This document shows positions 9,685 to 19,727 of a stretch of DNA of 64,000 bases, piece after piece. The translations under genes were made by a program, and so were the position numbers. The notes below the pieces were generated by a model. That model was not told the DNA's origin. It made no database searches and was given only the letters and a program-made list of their open reading frames with translations. Position 1 is the stretch's first letter. Each line of letters starts with the position of its first letter. This stretch comes from a virus, in the IMG/VR virus record IMGVR_UViG_3300043438_002264, positions 60,541-124,540 of that record, one strand, 5' to 3'.

Positions 9685-12600
9685 TAGAACCTGTTGCTCC
9701 TTATTCTTTGAGAATCGATTCTACGAATCTGCCCCATAACTGTTTGTGCAATAGCATTTGGATCTGATACAGAAGACACATTTACACTCAAGTTATAATT
9801 ATACACTGAACTGTTGTCTGATATCGAAGGTACATTAATGTTTACTGGAGCAGAGTCAACTCCATAGTTGCCAGTTGTACCCTTAAAGCTTGGATTATTA
9901 AAAGATGGAATCATTCCATTATTAAGTTGTTCAAAGAACTTTGGTCCAAATTTTCTAACTGCTGGTCGTCTTATTACAAACTCTCCAGGAGTCAGCATTG
10001 CGGGGACGATATCTGATCCTAGAGGAGACCCTCCATTTGAGTAGTTAGCCATAATCTTGCCACCCATGGCCCTCTTAACCCACTGGACTCCATTCCAAAT
10101 AAACTGTCCTCCAGGCCCTACCTGACCAGGCTTATCTCCAGGCTTTTCTGGTCCAGGTCTTGTATTGCCAGGAGTTGGTTTAAATTCTGGATTAGGAGTT
10201 AAGATATTCTTTCCTGTTTCGCTACCTATCTTTACCCAAGACTTTCCATCCCAGACAAAGTTGCCCTGAGGACCAAGCTGTCCAACAAAAGACCCATCTT
10301 TTTCTGGTCCAGGTCTTGAACCTTCAAATCCTCCTGATCCTCCTGGCAACTGCATTCCCGCCATCTGCTGCAAGGTAGCCAAAGCTTCTTTAAGACTATC
10401 CGCATACTCTTTAGTAGAAAACTTTGCACTGTTAATCTTATTAACAAGATCATCATACTTTAGGCTTTGCAGCTTCAAGCTTGCCAAAGCCGTTTCTCTT
10501 TCAACCTCTATAAGCCTTACTCTTTCCCTTGCTGGCTCAAGCCTATCTTCTTCAATCGCAAATATTTCTTTTTCTTTTTTAAGAATATCTTCTTCAAGCT
10601 GCAACCTTGACTTGCCCTTTGAAGAACGTACAAAGCCTAGCTCTTTTTCTCTTGCTGACTCAAGAGCAGAAGACTGTCTTTCAAAAGCTTGCTCAGCCTG
10701 AGTTTCTCTTATATTTTGAACTGCTTGAGCCGCAGCTGAAAGGTCTCCTCTAGTGATAGCTTCTGCAAGTGATAGCTGTCCTTTTTGCTGATCAGAAATA
10801 TCAGAGTTTATGCGTCTTACTTTATCTAGAGCTTCTGCTCGTTTATCATACTTATCATTGATAGCATCTTCTTTCCAGCTTATCTCCTGAAGTCCTGCTT
10901 GGAAGTCATCTATTTGGAATTGTAAAGCAGCAATATCAGATTCAGCTGAACGTATTGCCGTCATGTCTCCAGATACTGCAAACTCAAAATTAATCTCAAC
11001 TCTTTCTGTTGCAGAGTCTATGCTTTCTTTTAAGAAGCTAGCAAGGCTTTCTGGGCTTATCTCCCTTATTGCTTTTTCTGCTTCTTTTGCAGAGTTAACG
11101 ATAGTCTTTAATTCTTCCCTGCCTTTTTTACCAAGTTTCATTGTTGCAATACCAGCAGCAAAGGCAGCATCCTCCACTGCACTGTAAGCATCTGAGGCAG
11201 CCATTCCAGCAGAGATTAGTCTTTCAGCCGCTATCTTTTGGTTTTTTGAATTTGCAATAGCTCTTTGCTGATCTATAACAAAACCACCGATAGAAATTTC
11301 ATTAAAGGTTTTTTGCAAAGCCTTTCCTTCATTGGTTAGCTTTGCTACACCCTTGCTAATTTTAAATAGCTTATTTTGTTCTGATTTATCTAAGCCTGAT
11401 ATAAAGCTTTGAAACTCTTCTGTTGTTCCTCCAGCTACAAGGGCGTTCATAGTGCCCTTAAAAGGCCTCATGTCTTTAGCCTTGCCCAACCACTTAGTTA
11501 GCTCCTTAAGGCCTCCTGTGGCCTTCACAGCGTCTTGGCGGAGCTCTTTAAGATCTGTTAGGACATTCTTGTAAGGGCTTTCTTTTTTAGTTCCACCTGT
11601 AGGGGTTTTCTCGGTGTCAATTTCACCAGTAGGATCTTTTGCTAGGTTTCCTGTAACATATTGCTCTGCATCTTCTCCCGCAATAATTGAAGCAACTTGC
11701 TCATCTGTAAGTTTGCTTTCAAAAGCTGGCTTTTGTGTATTTCTCCAGGCTTGAATCATATCAGGAGCTTTCAAAACTGTTTCATATTGAGTAGCATATA
11801 CCTGTGTGTAAACAACCTTTTGATCTGGTGGAAGATCTTTGTAGAAGTCGTCGAACTGTGCACCCTGCTCTGCAGTAATAATTTTTTGTTCTATAAGACT
11901 TTCTACATTGAGCATTCCTTTATTCTCTAGGTCTTTTAGCTTGTTAAATTTTTCCGTTAGCTCTGTTAGTTTATTTAAATTTTCTCCATAAAATTTCAAA
12001 ACAACTTCTGGCTCAATTGCATTGCCATCAAATGTTGCTATTTGGGTTAAGGTATCTACTGTATCTTTTGCCTGCTTTTCGCTTTTTCTATTGATGCTTA
12101 ATGAAATTTGATAAGCAACCTCTGGATCTTTTAATATTGCAAAAACTGTTTCAAGCTGGCCCAAAGACTGAGGCCCAACCTTTGTGCTTATGTCTGCTAA
12201 AACTGATAAAGTAGCCTGCCCCTTACCAGTAGTTGGATCAAACATTTTCATTAACCCATTAAAAGTTTCGGAATCTATGTTTCCTGCTGTAAGCTCTCCC
12301 AAAATTTGAAGCTTAACCTCTTGAAAGGCTGCCTCTTTTGCAATATTTTCTGCTCCAGTTAATCTGCCACCACCAGTAGCTCTAAGAGTCTTTGTAGAAA
12401 CATCTTGGCCAAATGCATTTTTGGCCACTACAGCTGAAGAGCCTTGTAACTTTCTAGCAGCTTCACCAACCTTTGGGTCTAAGCCTATTGCAGTGTTTGC
12501 TAGTTGTGATAAAATTCCTTGTTGGTTTGCAAAATCCGCTGCCGAAAAGTCTTTTTGCAACTTATAAATTTCTGATGTATAAGTCTCTATAAGTCCAGCT

Positions 12601-15600
12601 CTTTCAATTTGATACTTTTCTTCTAAAGCAAGAGCTTCATCGTATTTTCCTTCAGCATAAAGCTTATCAATATTTTTTAGATTTTCTACATCAAAAGCAT
12701 CAACTAGTTGTTGGTTTTCATCATAGAAATTAGCAACTATTCCAGCTGCTTCTCCTTCTAATTTTGCAACTCGTTCAGTATCCATCCACCAGAGTGGGCC
12801 AGCTTTATCTGTAAAGTCTTTTGACTGAAGAATTCCTCCTGCTCCAGCGATGCCAGAGGTTGACCCTTTGACAAACTCTGTGTAAATCTTTATAGTGTTT
12901 CCTTCTAACAACTTTCCGTCTGGTCCAATAATTGATTGAATTGACGCATTTATGTTTGCAGTTACATTGTAGTCGTTTAGCTTTTGCCCTAAAGAATTTG
13001 CTATGCTCTTTGCTTGCTCTGGACTTAATACTCCTGTGGCTACGGCTGTGGTTAGTTTTTTCTGTAAAGATTCTATAGCCTTAGATCGTCCAAATTTTTC
13101 TGTTTGATTTTCAAATTCAGAAAGCATTCCTTGGCCAGCTTCTGATTGAACAAACGACTGGCCAAAAGTTGTCTTTCCTGTCTGTACAGTAAATGGAGAA
13201 AATTGCTGTTGCCTTCTTTTTTCCATAAATTCAGATGGCGTTACTGTTCCTGCAGCTTCAGCAAACCTTGACATTGCATCTTTACCAGAACTTAGCGATC
13301 TAGTTGCATCGAACGATTCTTTTCTAATGTTTTGTAAAGCTATTTGAACAGCTACAAAACCGCCAACAACGGCTGCAAGAGCAGCAACAACTAGTCCGAC
13401 TTTGCTTGCTAGCATTGGAGCTATCATAGAAAGCATCATCACTGGCATCATTAGCTGATTTGCAATTTCTCCAATTTGTCCACCAACCATGGATCCGCCA
13501 ATTACACCAACCATTGCAGCTGCTCCTACCCCGCCAGCAACTTTTCCTCCCATACCTCGCATCTTAGATTGACGAGCTAACCGCTTTTCTTCTTTAGTCG
13601 CTAGGCGTGTCTTTTCTTCTGCAACTTTTTGTTCGTCAACAAGTCTAGCTTTTGTCTCAGCCACTCTTCTTTGTTTTTCTGCAGCTTCATTCTTTTTTCT
13701 TTGTGCCCGAAGTTTTGCCTGCTCATCCTTTGTAGCCTTATCCCAGTCTTTTGAGGACATCCCATAAGCTTGACTAATGCCAGAAGATCTTCTATCTGGA
13801 GTTTGCCCCTCTGGAAAACCATCCGCAAATCCTGGAAGTCTTGGGAAATTACTTGACCCTAATGTAGCAAGCCTTCCTATTCCAGGAAGCATAACTCCCC
13901 TACCCCGCATTAACTCTCTGTTTGTTTTTTTAGTTAGAATTGTTTCCCCAGGAGTTACTGCAGCCATTCGTGTATCTGATGCTGAGCCACCAGATACCCT
14001 AGCCCCAGCTGGAACCTTTTCATCTGATCCACCGATAGTTTGAGACTGCCTCCTTTTGTCCTCAATAACGTTTTCGCCTATAAGTTGAGAATAAGTCCTT
14101 AGACCTCTATCGTAAAGGTTGCGTTCAAATCTTCGATCTAAAAGCTTTCTGGTTAGTATGGCCTGATATTTTCCTTCTCTAACCTTACTGTTTCTGCTGT
14201 TTTTTGACCATACCTTTTCATCAAATGTTGTAATTGCTTTAAGGGTTGCAGCTGCAGCTTTGGTTTTTGGATGATCACCAGACACTAGTTTTTCAAGCTC
14301 TTTTCGATCTTTAATTTTTAATCGTCTTAGCTGTCCATCACTTAAAGACATTAGGTGTTTTCCTAGGTTTCCGCTTACTCTATTTAGGTAATTATTTAGA
14401 CCACCAACGTCTGGACCTATCTTAGATATATCTTTCCAGTCTTTAATGCCGTCGCCTTTTGCCGCAAAGTGTGATGCATCAATTTTTGTAAATCTTGCAA
14501 GCTGGCTGTTAGAAATACCTAGCTTTTTAGCCTCAGCTTCTAAAAATTTTATTTCGTCATTAAAGAGTCCTGATTTAATAACACTACCAGTTAAAGTTCC
14601 AACTCCCGAACCTGAACCTCCAGAAATTGTGTATTCGTGTCTTTTTCCACTTGAGGTAGCAGTATTGTTAACTCTAGAAGGAGTTAAAATTTGTTCTCTG
14701 TCAGAAAGATCTGTTAGCCTTCTTAAAATGCTCTCATCTGGTCTTCCGCTTACTCGCATTGCTTCAATAGTCTCTGGAAGTTTTTTAGCATTTCTTTCAG
14801 CAAATCTACCTCTAGTTTTAAATCTTTTGCCCAAGAATTCAACCCAATGTTCTCCATCGGTACTGCCACTAATTGCTTTTGATCCTTGACTATACCCAGG
14901 AACACCCATCTTTTTAAATAGTCTTGCAACAAAGCCAGATCCAACAACACGAACTGACCCCATGCCTGCAGCCCTTAACTCTTGTTTTAGCTGTTTTGCA
15001 ATGGCTGGGTCACGAGCAATAATTTTGTCAATTTCTTTAAATGCAAATCCGCCAGGAGTATAGGTCTCTATGTATGGTGGTTTTGGATTAGTTGTAAAGC
15101 TGTTTCCACCAGTTGGGATATTTCCAAATGGCTGTCCAAATCTTCCAAATTGAGCTGCTTGTGACTGACTTCTTGTTGCCCCACGCATTGGTGCTGGAGA
15201 ACTTGATAAGTTTCTGTTTCTAGAATAATCTAAAAGAATATCTCCAGCATAAGCAGATGATCTTTTGGCTACAGATCCCTTTGTTATTAAGGAAAGATCT
15301 CCGTATCTATCTAGCTTAGATGATCTTGGGTTCATTGCTCCTGAAGCTCTTGCTCCAGTTTTTCCAAAAAGAAGTGTGTTTAAAATTGTTTGAAGAGGTG
15401 ATGATGAAGCAAACCCATATGTTGGACGTTGACCTGCTGAGGTAGAGCCTGGCAGGCCAAAAACATCTTGCTCTAATTTAGTTCTTAATTGCTTTTGCTT
15501 AGGCTTCTTTAGTCCATATTTACTTAAGAAGTCGTCTCCAGTTCCTGTAGCAAAACCACTTTGATACTTTTTGTTTCCAGATGCTAGTGCCTGAGAAAAA

Positions 15601-17816
15601 GCCTGAGATTGCATCCTAACGCCAACATTTGATCTTCCAAGCATTGAAGCAAATGGATTTCTACCAATTCTAAATCCAGGAACGTTGTCTGAAATAAGAG
15701 AAGAAATAATTCCGCTGTATTTCTTTGATTGCTTAGCTGGAATAACTGCTTCTCCTGGGGAAAGCATTGCTGGAACAACATCTCCAGCCCCCTTTGGTCC
15801 AGGAACAGACAGAACTCCAGAGGCATACTTTTTAGGAGCTCTTGTCCTTCCAATTACACCACCACTCATGGCTGTTTGAGCTGCCAAGGATCTTCTGTAT
15901 GCAGCTGTCAAGGCATCTACGGCACCAGCTTCTGAGGTAAAAGTCTGCCTTAGTGTTTGGTGTACCTGGTTCAAGGATGAGGCTACTGCAGCAGCTTCAA
16001 GCTGTTGCTGAGTCATATACTCTGTTTGTAATCCTAGCTGTGTGCTAGAGCTTGCTGCTTTATTCATTGCAGTTTTAAAGAATACAAATCCTTTTATTAC
16101 GTTTGCAACACCGTTAGCAATAAGACCAAAGCCCATTAAGAATACTGGACCAATTACTCCAGCAATTGCTGTTAAGCCCACAACAAACTGTTTAGCTCCA
16201 GCATCCAGTTCATTAAACTTTTCAAGAATCTTTGTTCCAAATTCTAGAACTGGAGTTACAGCCTTTAAGAATGCCTCTCCAAGAGGAACAAGTGTGACCT
16301 TGATATCTTCAACAGCTTTTTGGAACTTAAACATTGGAGAGTCTTCAACTTTTTTCAACTCTCGCTCAGAAAGGATTGCTAGCTCTTCAGTAGTTGCATT
16401 TGCTAGCTTTAAAACACGACTAGCTTGGTTACCTTCTTTAATAACGTTTTGGAACAATGTAGATAGACGTGCAAACTGGAACTTACCAAATAGCTGTTCA
16501 ATTGCCTGTGCACGATTTAGCGGGTCTAAGGTATCTAAAGCCTTAGCAAAATCTATTACAATTCCTTTAACGTTCCCCTTGTTTGCTTCAACAATACCCT
16601 TAAGATTAATCCCAAATCCTTGAAGCATTTCTGCAGCTTTACCAGTTGGGTTAATCATGGATGCAAGACCAGACTTTAGTGCGTTTGCACCTTCTGAAGC
16701 ATTAATGCCTCCCTCACGCATGGCGGTGAGGAAGAAGGTCAGGTCTTGAACATCTCCACCAAGCTGCTGAACTACTGGACCAGCTTTTGGAATAGCAATT
16801 GTAAGATCTTCAATAGAAGTAACCGTTTGGTTTTCAACAGCGTTTAGGAAGTCAATCTTACCTGCTAGATCTTCTGCAGAAACTCCAAATGCGTCTGTTA
16901 ATGATATTGTAGCTTTAAGGGCTTCTGCTTGCTCTACCCCACCCAAAACAGCAAGGCGTGTAGATTCTGCAACTTGAGCAGTTAGGTCTGCACCCATTTT
17001 ACCAGTAGCAGCAATGTCAGCAGCTAGCTCCATGGTTTTTGATACAGCTATGCCATACCTTGTAAACTCATTAGCAAGGTCTTTTATTTCTGCTAAAGCT
17101 TTGTTTGTTTGTTCTGTTGTAGTAAACAACTCTCCATAAACACGTTTAAACCTAATAGCCTGTTTTTCCATGTCCATGAATGTTTTTGATGCAACGCTAC
17201 CAAACATTACTAGAGGAATTGTAAAACCAACCATAAGCTGACGTCCAGCCCACTGGGTATTCTTACCAAAGTTTAGAAGATTGGTTGAGCCTTGCTTTAA
17301 CATTTGGTTTAGCAAAGCTTGACGTTGAGCAGCAATCTGAGTTTTTGTTCCCAGACTTTCCATATCTAAAGCAAGCGGTCTAACTGCAATTGCTTTTATT
17401 GCACCGTTTGCATCACGGCCCATTCTAATGTACTGGGTCTGAAGGTCTTTGACACGTTCACGTGCGACCTTGTTTATTGTATCAAATTCAGTTCTAAAGA
17501 ATCTACCAAAAGTTTTTGTTGCAGCACCAGAGTATCTAAAATACTCTCGCATAGAAAGCTTATTTTTTTCTAATGCGTTTGTAAAGGACTCTGTGGTAGA
17601 TTTTACATTTTTTATAGTTGCAGAGAATTGGCCAGTTCTGTTTATACTATTAAGCAGTCCCTGCTGCAAATTCATGGAGGTGGCAGCGGCAGCTGCACCA
17701 CCCTTGGCCATATTAGTATGGAAGGCTGAAATCTGCCGTTGAAGATTCTTGATACTTGCCAATGCGGCAGCGGTATCAATATCAACTCTTATATTGGCAT
17801 TGGCGTCTTCAGCCAT
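9684..17816 (-). CDS. Tail tape measure protein (2,710 aa)
   Basis: It sets tail length and is probably ejected into the host envelope. Residues about 205-470 match the TP901-type tape measure core (MDMEKQAIRFKRVYGELF; AADIAATGKMGADLTAQVA; GGINASEGANALKSGLASM). Hydrophobic segments lie near 545-580 and 1430-1490, and a coiled-coil region lies at 2210-2420. Three copies of a VPAMLTPGEFVI-like motif occur near residues 684, 1287 and 2609. Two repeats ending in GNFVWDGKSWVKI and GQFIWNGVQWVKR occur near 2470-2580. At about 1.5 angstrom per residue the length implies a tail near 400 nm. It follows the two chaperone genes. Confidence 0.95.
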   Translation of the reverse strand: MAEDANANIRVDIDTAAALASIKNLQRQISAFHTNMAKGGAAAAATSMNLQQGLLNSINRTGQFSATIKNVKSTTESFTNALEKNKLSMREYFRYSGAATKTFGRFFRTEFDTINKVARERVKDLQTQYIRMGRDANGAIKAIAVRPLALDMESLGTKTQIAAQRQALLNQMLKQGSTNLLNFGKNTQWAGRQLMVGFTIPLVMFGSVASKTFMDMEKQAIRFKRVYGELFTTTEQTNKALAEIKDLANEFTRYGIAVSKTMELAADIAATGKMGADLTAQVAESTRLAVLGGVEQAEALKATISLTDAFGVSAEDLAGKIDFLNAVENQTVTSIEDLTIAIPKAGPVVQQLGGDVQDLTFFLTAMREGGINASEGANALKSGLASMINPTGKAAEMLQGFGINLKGIVEANKGNVKGIVIDFAKALDTLDPLNRAQAIEQLFGKFQFARLSTLFQNVIKEGNQASRVLKLANATTEELAILSERELKKVEDSPMFKFQKAVEDIKVTLVPLGEAFLKAVTPVLEFGTKILEKFNELDAGAKQFVVGLTAIAGVIGPVFLMGFGLIANGVANVIKGFVFFKTAMNKAASSSTQLGLQTEYMTQQQLEAAAVASSLNQVHQTLRQTFTSEAGAVDALTAAYRRSLAAQTAMSGGVIGRTRAPKKYASGVLSVPGPKGAGDVVPAMLSPGEAVIPAKQSKKYSGIISSLISDNVPGFRIGRNPFASMLGRSNVGVRMQSQAFSQALASGNKKYQSGFATGTGDDFLSKYGLKKPKQKQLRTKLEQDVFGLPGSTSAGQRPTYGFASSSPLQTILNTLLFGKTGARASGAMNPRSSKLDRYGDLSLITKGSVAKRSSAYAGDILLDYSRNRNLSSSPAPMRGATRSQSQAAQFGRFGQPFGNIPTGGNSFTTNPKPPYIETYTPGGFAFKEIDKIIARDPAIAKQLKQELRAAGMGSVRVVGSGFVARLFKKMGVPGYSQGSKAISGSTDGEHWVEFLGKRFKTRGRFAERNAKKLPETIEAMRVSGRPDESILRRLTDLSDREQILTPSRVNNTATSSGKRHEYTISGGSGSGVGTLTGSVIKSGLFNDEIKFLEAEAKKLGISNSQLARFTKIDASHFAAKGDGIKDWKDISKIGPDVGGLNNYLNRVSGNLGKHLMSLSDGQLRRLKIKDRKELEKLVSGDHPKTKAAAATLKAITTFDEKVWSKNSRNSKVREGKYQAILTRKLLDRRFERNLYDRGLRTYSQLIGENVIEDKRRQSQTIGGSDEKVPAGARVSGGSASDTRMAAVTPGETILTKKTNRELMRGRGVMLPGIGRLATLGSSNFPRLPGFADGFPEGQTPDRRSSGISQAYGMSSKDWDKATKDEQAKLRAQRKKNEAAEKQRRVAETKARLVDEQKVAEEKTRLATKEEKRLARQSKMRGMGGKVAGGVGAAAMVGVIGGSMVGGQIGEIANQLMMPVMMLSMIAPMLASKVGLVVAALAAVVGGFVAVQIALQNIRKESFDATRSLSSGKDAMSRFAEAAGTVTPSEFMEKRRQQQFSPFTVQTGKTTFGQSFVQSEAGQGMLSEFENQTEKFGRSKAIESLQKKLTTAVATGVLSPEQAKSIANSLGQKLNDYNVTANINASIQSIIGPDGKLLEGNTIKIYTEFVKGSTSGIAGAGGILQSKDFTDKAGPLWWMDTERVAKLEGEAAGIVANFYDENQQLVDAFDVENLKNIDKLYAEGKYDEALALEEKYQIERAGLIETYTSEIYKLQKDFSAADFANQQGILSQLANTAIGLDPKVGEAARKLQGSSAVVAKNAFGQDVSTKTLRATGGGRLTGAENIAKEAAFQEVKLQILGELTAGNIDSETFNGLMKMFDPTTGKGQATLSVLADISTKVGPQSLGQLETVFAILKDPEVAYQISLSINRKSEKQAKDTVDTLTQIATFDGNAIEPEVVLKFYGENLNKLTELTEKFNKLKDLENKGMLNVESLIEQKIITAEQGAQFDDFYKDLPPDQKVVYTQVYATQYETVLKAPDMIQAWRNTQKPAFESKLTDEQVASIIAGEDAEQYVTGNLAKDPTGEIDTEKTPTGGTKKESPYKNVLTDLKELRQDAVKATGGLKELTKWLGKAKDMRPFKGTMNALVAGGTTEEFQSFISGLDKSEQNKLFKISKGVAKLTNEGKALQKTFNEISIGGFVIDQQRAIANSKNQKIAAERLISAGMAASDAYSAVEDAAFAAGIATMKLGKKGREELKTIVNSAKEAEKAIREISPESLASFLKESIDSATERVEINFEFAVSGDMTAIRSAESDIAALQFQIDDFQAGLQEISWKEDAINDKYDKRAEALDKVRRINSDISDQQKGQLSLAEAITRGDLSAAAQAVQNIRETQAEQAFERQSSALESAREKELGFVRSSKGKSRLQLEEDILKKEKEIFAIEEDRLEPARERVRLIEVERETALASLKLQSLKYDDLVNKINSAKFSTKEYADSLKEALATLQQMAGMQLPGGSGGFEGSRPGPEKDGSFVGQLGPQGNFVWDGKSWVKIGSETGKNILTPNPEFKPTPGNTRPGPEKPGDKPGQVGPGGQFIWNGVQWVKRAMGGKIMANYSNGGSPLGSDIVPAMLTPGEFVIRRPAVRKFGPKFFEQLNNGMIPSFNNPSFKGTTGNYGVDSAPVNINVPSISDNSSVYNYNLSVNVSSVSDPNAIAQTVMGQIRRIDSQRIRSNRF

Positions 17817-17834
17817 CCATTAACACCTCTTTAT

Positions 17835-18158
17835 TTAGTTGCTAACAAGACCGTTAAGAGAAACTTCTCCAAGCTTAACGCCTGATGCTTCCTCAACAAT
17901 CTTGTAAACTGTAGGGAGATCTAGAATCTCCTCTAAAGCCTTTAAATCTTCAGCCAGTTCTGGCTTGTACTGCTTCATTGCGATTTGAACACAGTCCATC
18001 AAAATACTCATTGACTTGTCGTTATCCTCTGCAACTTCTGCAATACCCTCAAACTTCTTCATAAAAGGACGAAGCAAAGAAATCTTCAAGGGACGAACCT
18101 TGATCTCTGTTCCGTCAATTAGCTTAATTGTCTTTTCTTCGTATACTTCTGTGCTCAT
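17835..18158 (-). CDS. Tail assembly chaperone, short (G-like)
   Basis: A 107-residue protein immediately upstream of the tape measure. It is homologous along its length to the N-terminal half of the next gene: both have (K/N)xIxLIDGTEx, PLKI, the IAM(K/R)QY motif and LPT(V/I)YKI. It therefore corresponds to the short chaperone (G) that coats the tape measure, while the neighbour corresponds to the long GT form. In most siphoviruses both come from one gene by ribosomal frameshifting, whereas here they are separate genes. The Shine-Dalgarno GGAAGGAC lies 10 bases before the ATG, and a TATAAT box is at 18193-18198. Confidence 0.8.
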   Translation of the reverse strand: MSTEVYEEKTIKLIDGTEIKVRPLKISLLRPFMKKFEGIAEVAEDNDKSMSILMDCVQIAMKQYKPELAEDLKALEEILDLPTVYKIVEEASGVKLGEVSLNGLVSN

Positions 18159-18192
18159 ATTATTTTAGTCCTTCCGCTATGAGGCTTTACCT

Positions 18193-18198
18193 ATTATA
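18193..18198 (-). promoter_or_regulatory. -10 box before the short chaperone gene
   Basis: Minus-strand TATAAT preceded by ATGT, with about 28 bases of leader carrying the GGAAGGAC ribosome-binding site. It could raise expression of the short chaperone over the long one. Confidence 0.5.
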
Positions 18199-18211
18199 AC
18201 ATAAAAGGCTT

Positions 18212-18913
18212 TTAATTTATAGGCTTTTTGGTTAAATCTTCGTATCCAAGGCCCATCCCAATACCAAATCCTGCCTTTTGAGCATTAACCCCCTGTAGGG
18301 CAAGAACATCGTTTGCATTGGCAGCTTTACCACCACTAAAGACTTTGGCCTTCATTTCTTCCCATTTATTACCAGAACTATTCCCATTATTTTTATCTAA
18401 ATCTACCCCTTGCATTGCTGCAAGAAACTTTTTTTCCTGATAGTCTAAGTCTCTTTTAGATTCAAGAGTTAGCATTAGTTCTGGCATAGATAAAGATATC
18501 TCAAGCTCTTCATAATCTTTCCAAATACCAAGCAAAAATAGCTCAGCTTCAAGCTTTGCCAAATCTAGTTTTTCCCAAGAAGATCCGCTGTCTTCTGCCT
18601 GCTGCTTTACTGGATTTTCAGATTTTCCATCAATTTTTATTCCAGCAGCAATGTCTAAAATTTTATAGATTGTTGGCAAATTAACGCTGTCTTCTAGTTC
18701 TGATATAGTTGATATTTTAGGATAGTATTGCCTCATTGCTATTGCTGCACAATTTGACAAAAAGATAATAGCTTCTTCATCATTGTCAGCTGTTTTTACA
18801 AGCTCAAAAGCCTCCATAAACTGTCTTAAATATTTTATTTTTAGCGGTACCAGAGTTAGTTCTGTGCCATCTATAAGAGTAATGTTTTTTGATTCATATG
18901 CTTCTGTTGCCAT
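18212..18913 (-). CDS. Tail assembly chaperone, long (GT-like)
   Basis: A 233-residue protein from the ATG at 18913. I chose this over the upstream ATG at 18937 because it lies exactly 6 bases after TATACT (18920-18925). Residues 1-105 are paralogous to the short chaperone. The rest adds a T-like domain (SWEKLDLAKLEAELFLLG, then MPELMLTLESKRDLDYQEKK) and a flexible tail with ANANDVLALQGVNAQKAG. G-domain plus T-domain in one open frame equals the frameshift product GT of other phages. It probably recruits the major tail protein to the tape measure. Confidence 0.8.
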   Translation of the reverse strand: MATEAYESKNITLIDGTELTLVPLKIKYLRQFMEAFELVKTADNDEEAIIFLSNCAAIAMRQYYPKISTISELEDSVNLPTIYKILDIAAGIKIDGKSENPVKQQAEDSGSSWEKLDLAKLEAELFLLGIWKDYEELEISLSMPELMLTLESKRDLDYQEKKFLAAMQGVDLDKNNGNSSGNKWEEMKAKVFSGGKAANANDVLALQGVNAQKAGFGIGMGLGYEDLTKKPIN

Positions 18914-18928
18914 ATTATAAGTATACCG

Positions 18929-18965
18929 CAAAAACAAAACTGCCCAGCCTAAAAAGACTGGACAG
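18929..18965 (-). terminator. Rho-independent terminator after the major tail gene
   Basis: Minus strand: stem CTGTCCAG / CTGGGCAG (one G-U pair) with a 10-base loop, followed by TTTTGTTTTTGC. It separates the highly expressed major tail gene from the chaperones. Confidence 0.85.
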
Positions 18966-18992
18966 CTTCGTGTTATTAAGTTATATATTAAA

Positions 18993-19661
18993 TTATGATA
19001 CTGCTGGGATAGTGCGGTCTACGATCTTACCGTATGATGCATCATCGTTTGGTAGCAAACGGAATGAAACTTCGTACATTGTAGGCTCGTCACGCTTTGC
19101 AGATACTGTAACACTCTCAATTGAAAGTGCACGGTATGCTACATAGATACGCTCAATCTGCTCGTCTGGGTTACAGTCACCTGTACCTGGACCAACAGCT
19201 ACGAGTCCACGCTCTACTGGACACTCACCAATGTCACCTGCTGTTAGGTTTAGGGTTGGAGATCCAGCCTTAATACCTGTAGCACCTGCACTTGCGGTTA
19301 GGTCATCGTCCTTACCAGCTAGTGAGAATAGCAAGTTCTCTAGTGTTGCCTCAGCAAAAGCAGTGTTCAGGTTAACCTGCATACCCTGCTTGTATAGCTT
19401 TGCAACGTCAAGAACCTGGTCAACCTGTACCTCACCGAAGTCAGGCTGGAACTGTAGCTCTAGACCATTCATTGTGTAACCTACGTTACGGTAGTCTGCG
19501 TCATTTGCTAAAGTCTCACGGTAAGTTCCTGTTGTGTTTCCAACAGTTCCTTCAGCCTGGTAGGCTGGAAGATCTGCATCCGTCAATACACCTGCTTCGT
19601 ATGTAAACAAAGCGGCTGCACCAACGATAATGTTGGTACTTGTACCTCTTGTATATGCCAT
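18993..19661 (-). CDS. Major tail protein
   Basis: A 222-residue protein, the expected size and place (between tail terminator and chaperones) for the tail tube subunit. It contains GTSTNIIVGAAALFTYEAG at the N-terminus and NVGYTMNGLELQFQPDFGEV with QVDQVLDVAKLYKQGMQVNL, the pattern of beta-barrel tail tube proteins of actinophages. It has its own promoter (a TGGTATACT box) and the ribosome site AAAGAGGTGA before the ATG at 19661, and is followed by a strong terminator. Its codons are richer in C and G at the third position than its neighbours, as expected of a highly expressed gene. Confidence 0.85.
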   Translation of the reverse strand: MAYTRGTSTNIIVGAAALFTYEAGVLTDADLPAYQAEGTVGNTTGTYRETLANDADYRNVGYTMNGLELQFQPDFGEVQVDQVLDVAKLYKQGMQVNLNTAFAEATLENLLFSLAGKDDDLTASAGATGIKAGSPTLNLTAGDIGECPVERGLVAVGPGTGDCNPDEQIERIYVAYRALSIESVTVSAKRDEPTMYEVSFRLLPNDDASYGKIVDRTIPAVS

Positions 19662-19727
19662 GTAATTCACCTCTTTTTCTTAGAAATAGGGGGCTTGTTT
19701 CCTCAAAATTAAGTATACCAGTCTATT

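Noticed and set aside
13401-13415. GCTAGC inside the tape measure as a further boundary element
   Set aside because: Only the 6-base core is present, flanking bases differ and it is coding.
14446-14889. 147-codon plus-strand frame inside the tape measure
   Set aside because: Antisense to coding sequence with skewed Ser/Leu/Pro composition, typical of shadow frames.
16042-16623. 193-codon plus-strand frame inside the tape measure
   Set aside because: It lies opposite a conserved part of the tape measure core and has no start signals or recognisable domain; an antisense shadow.
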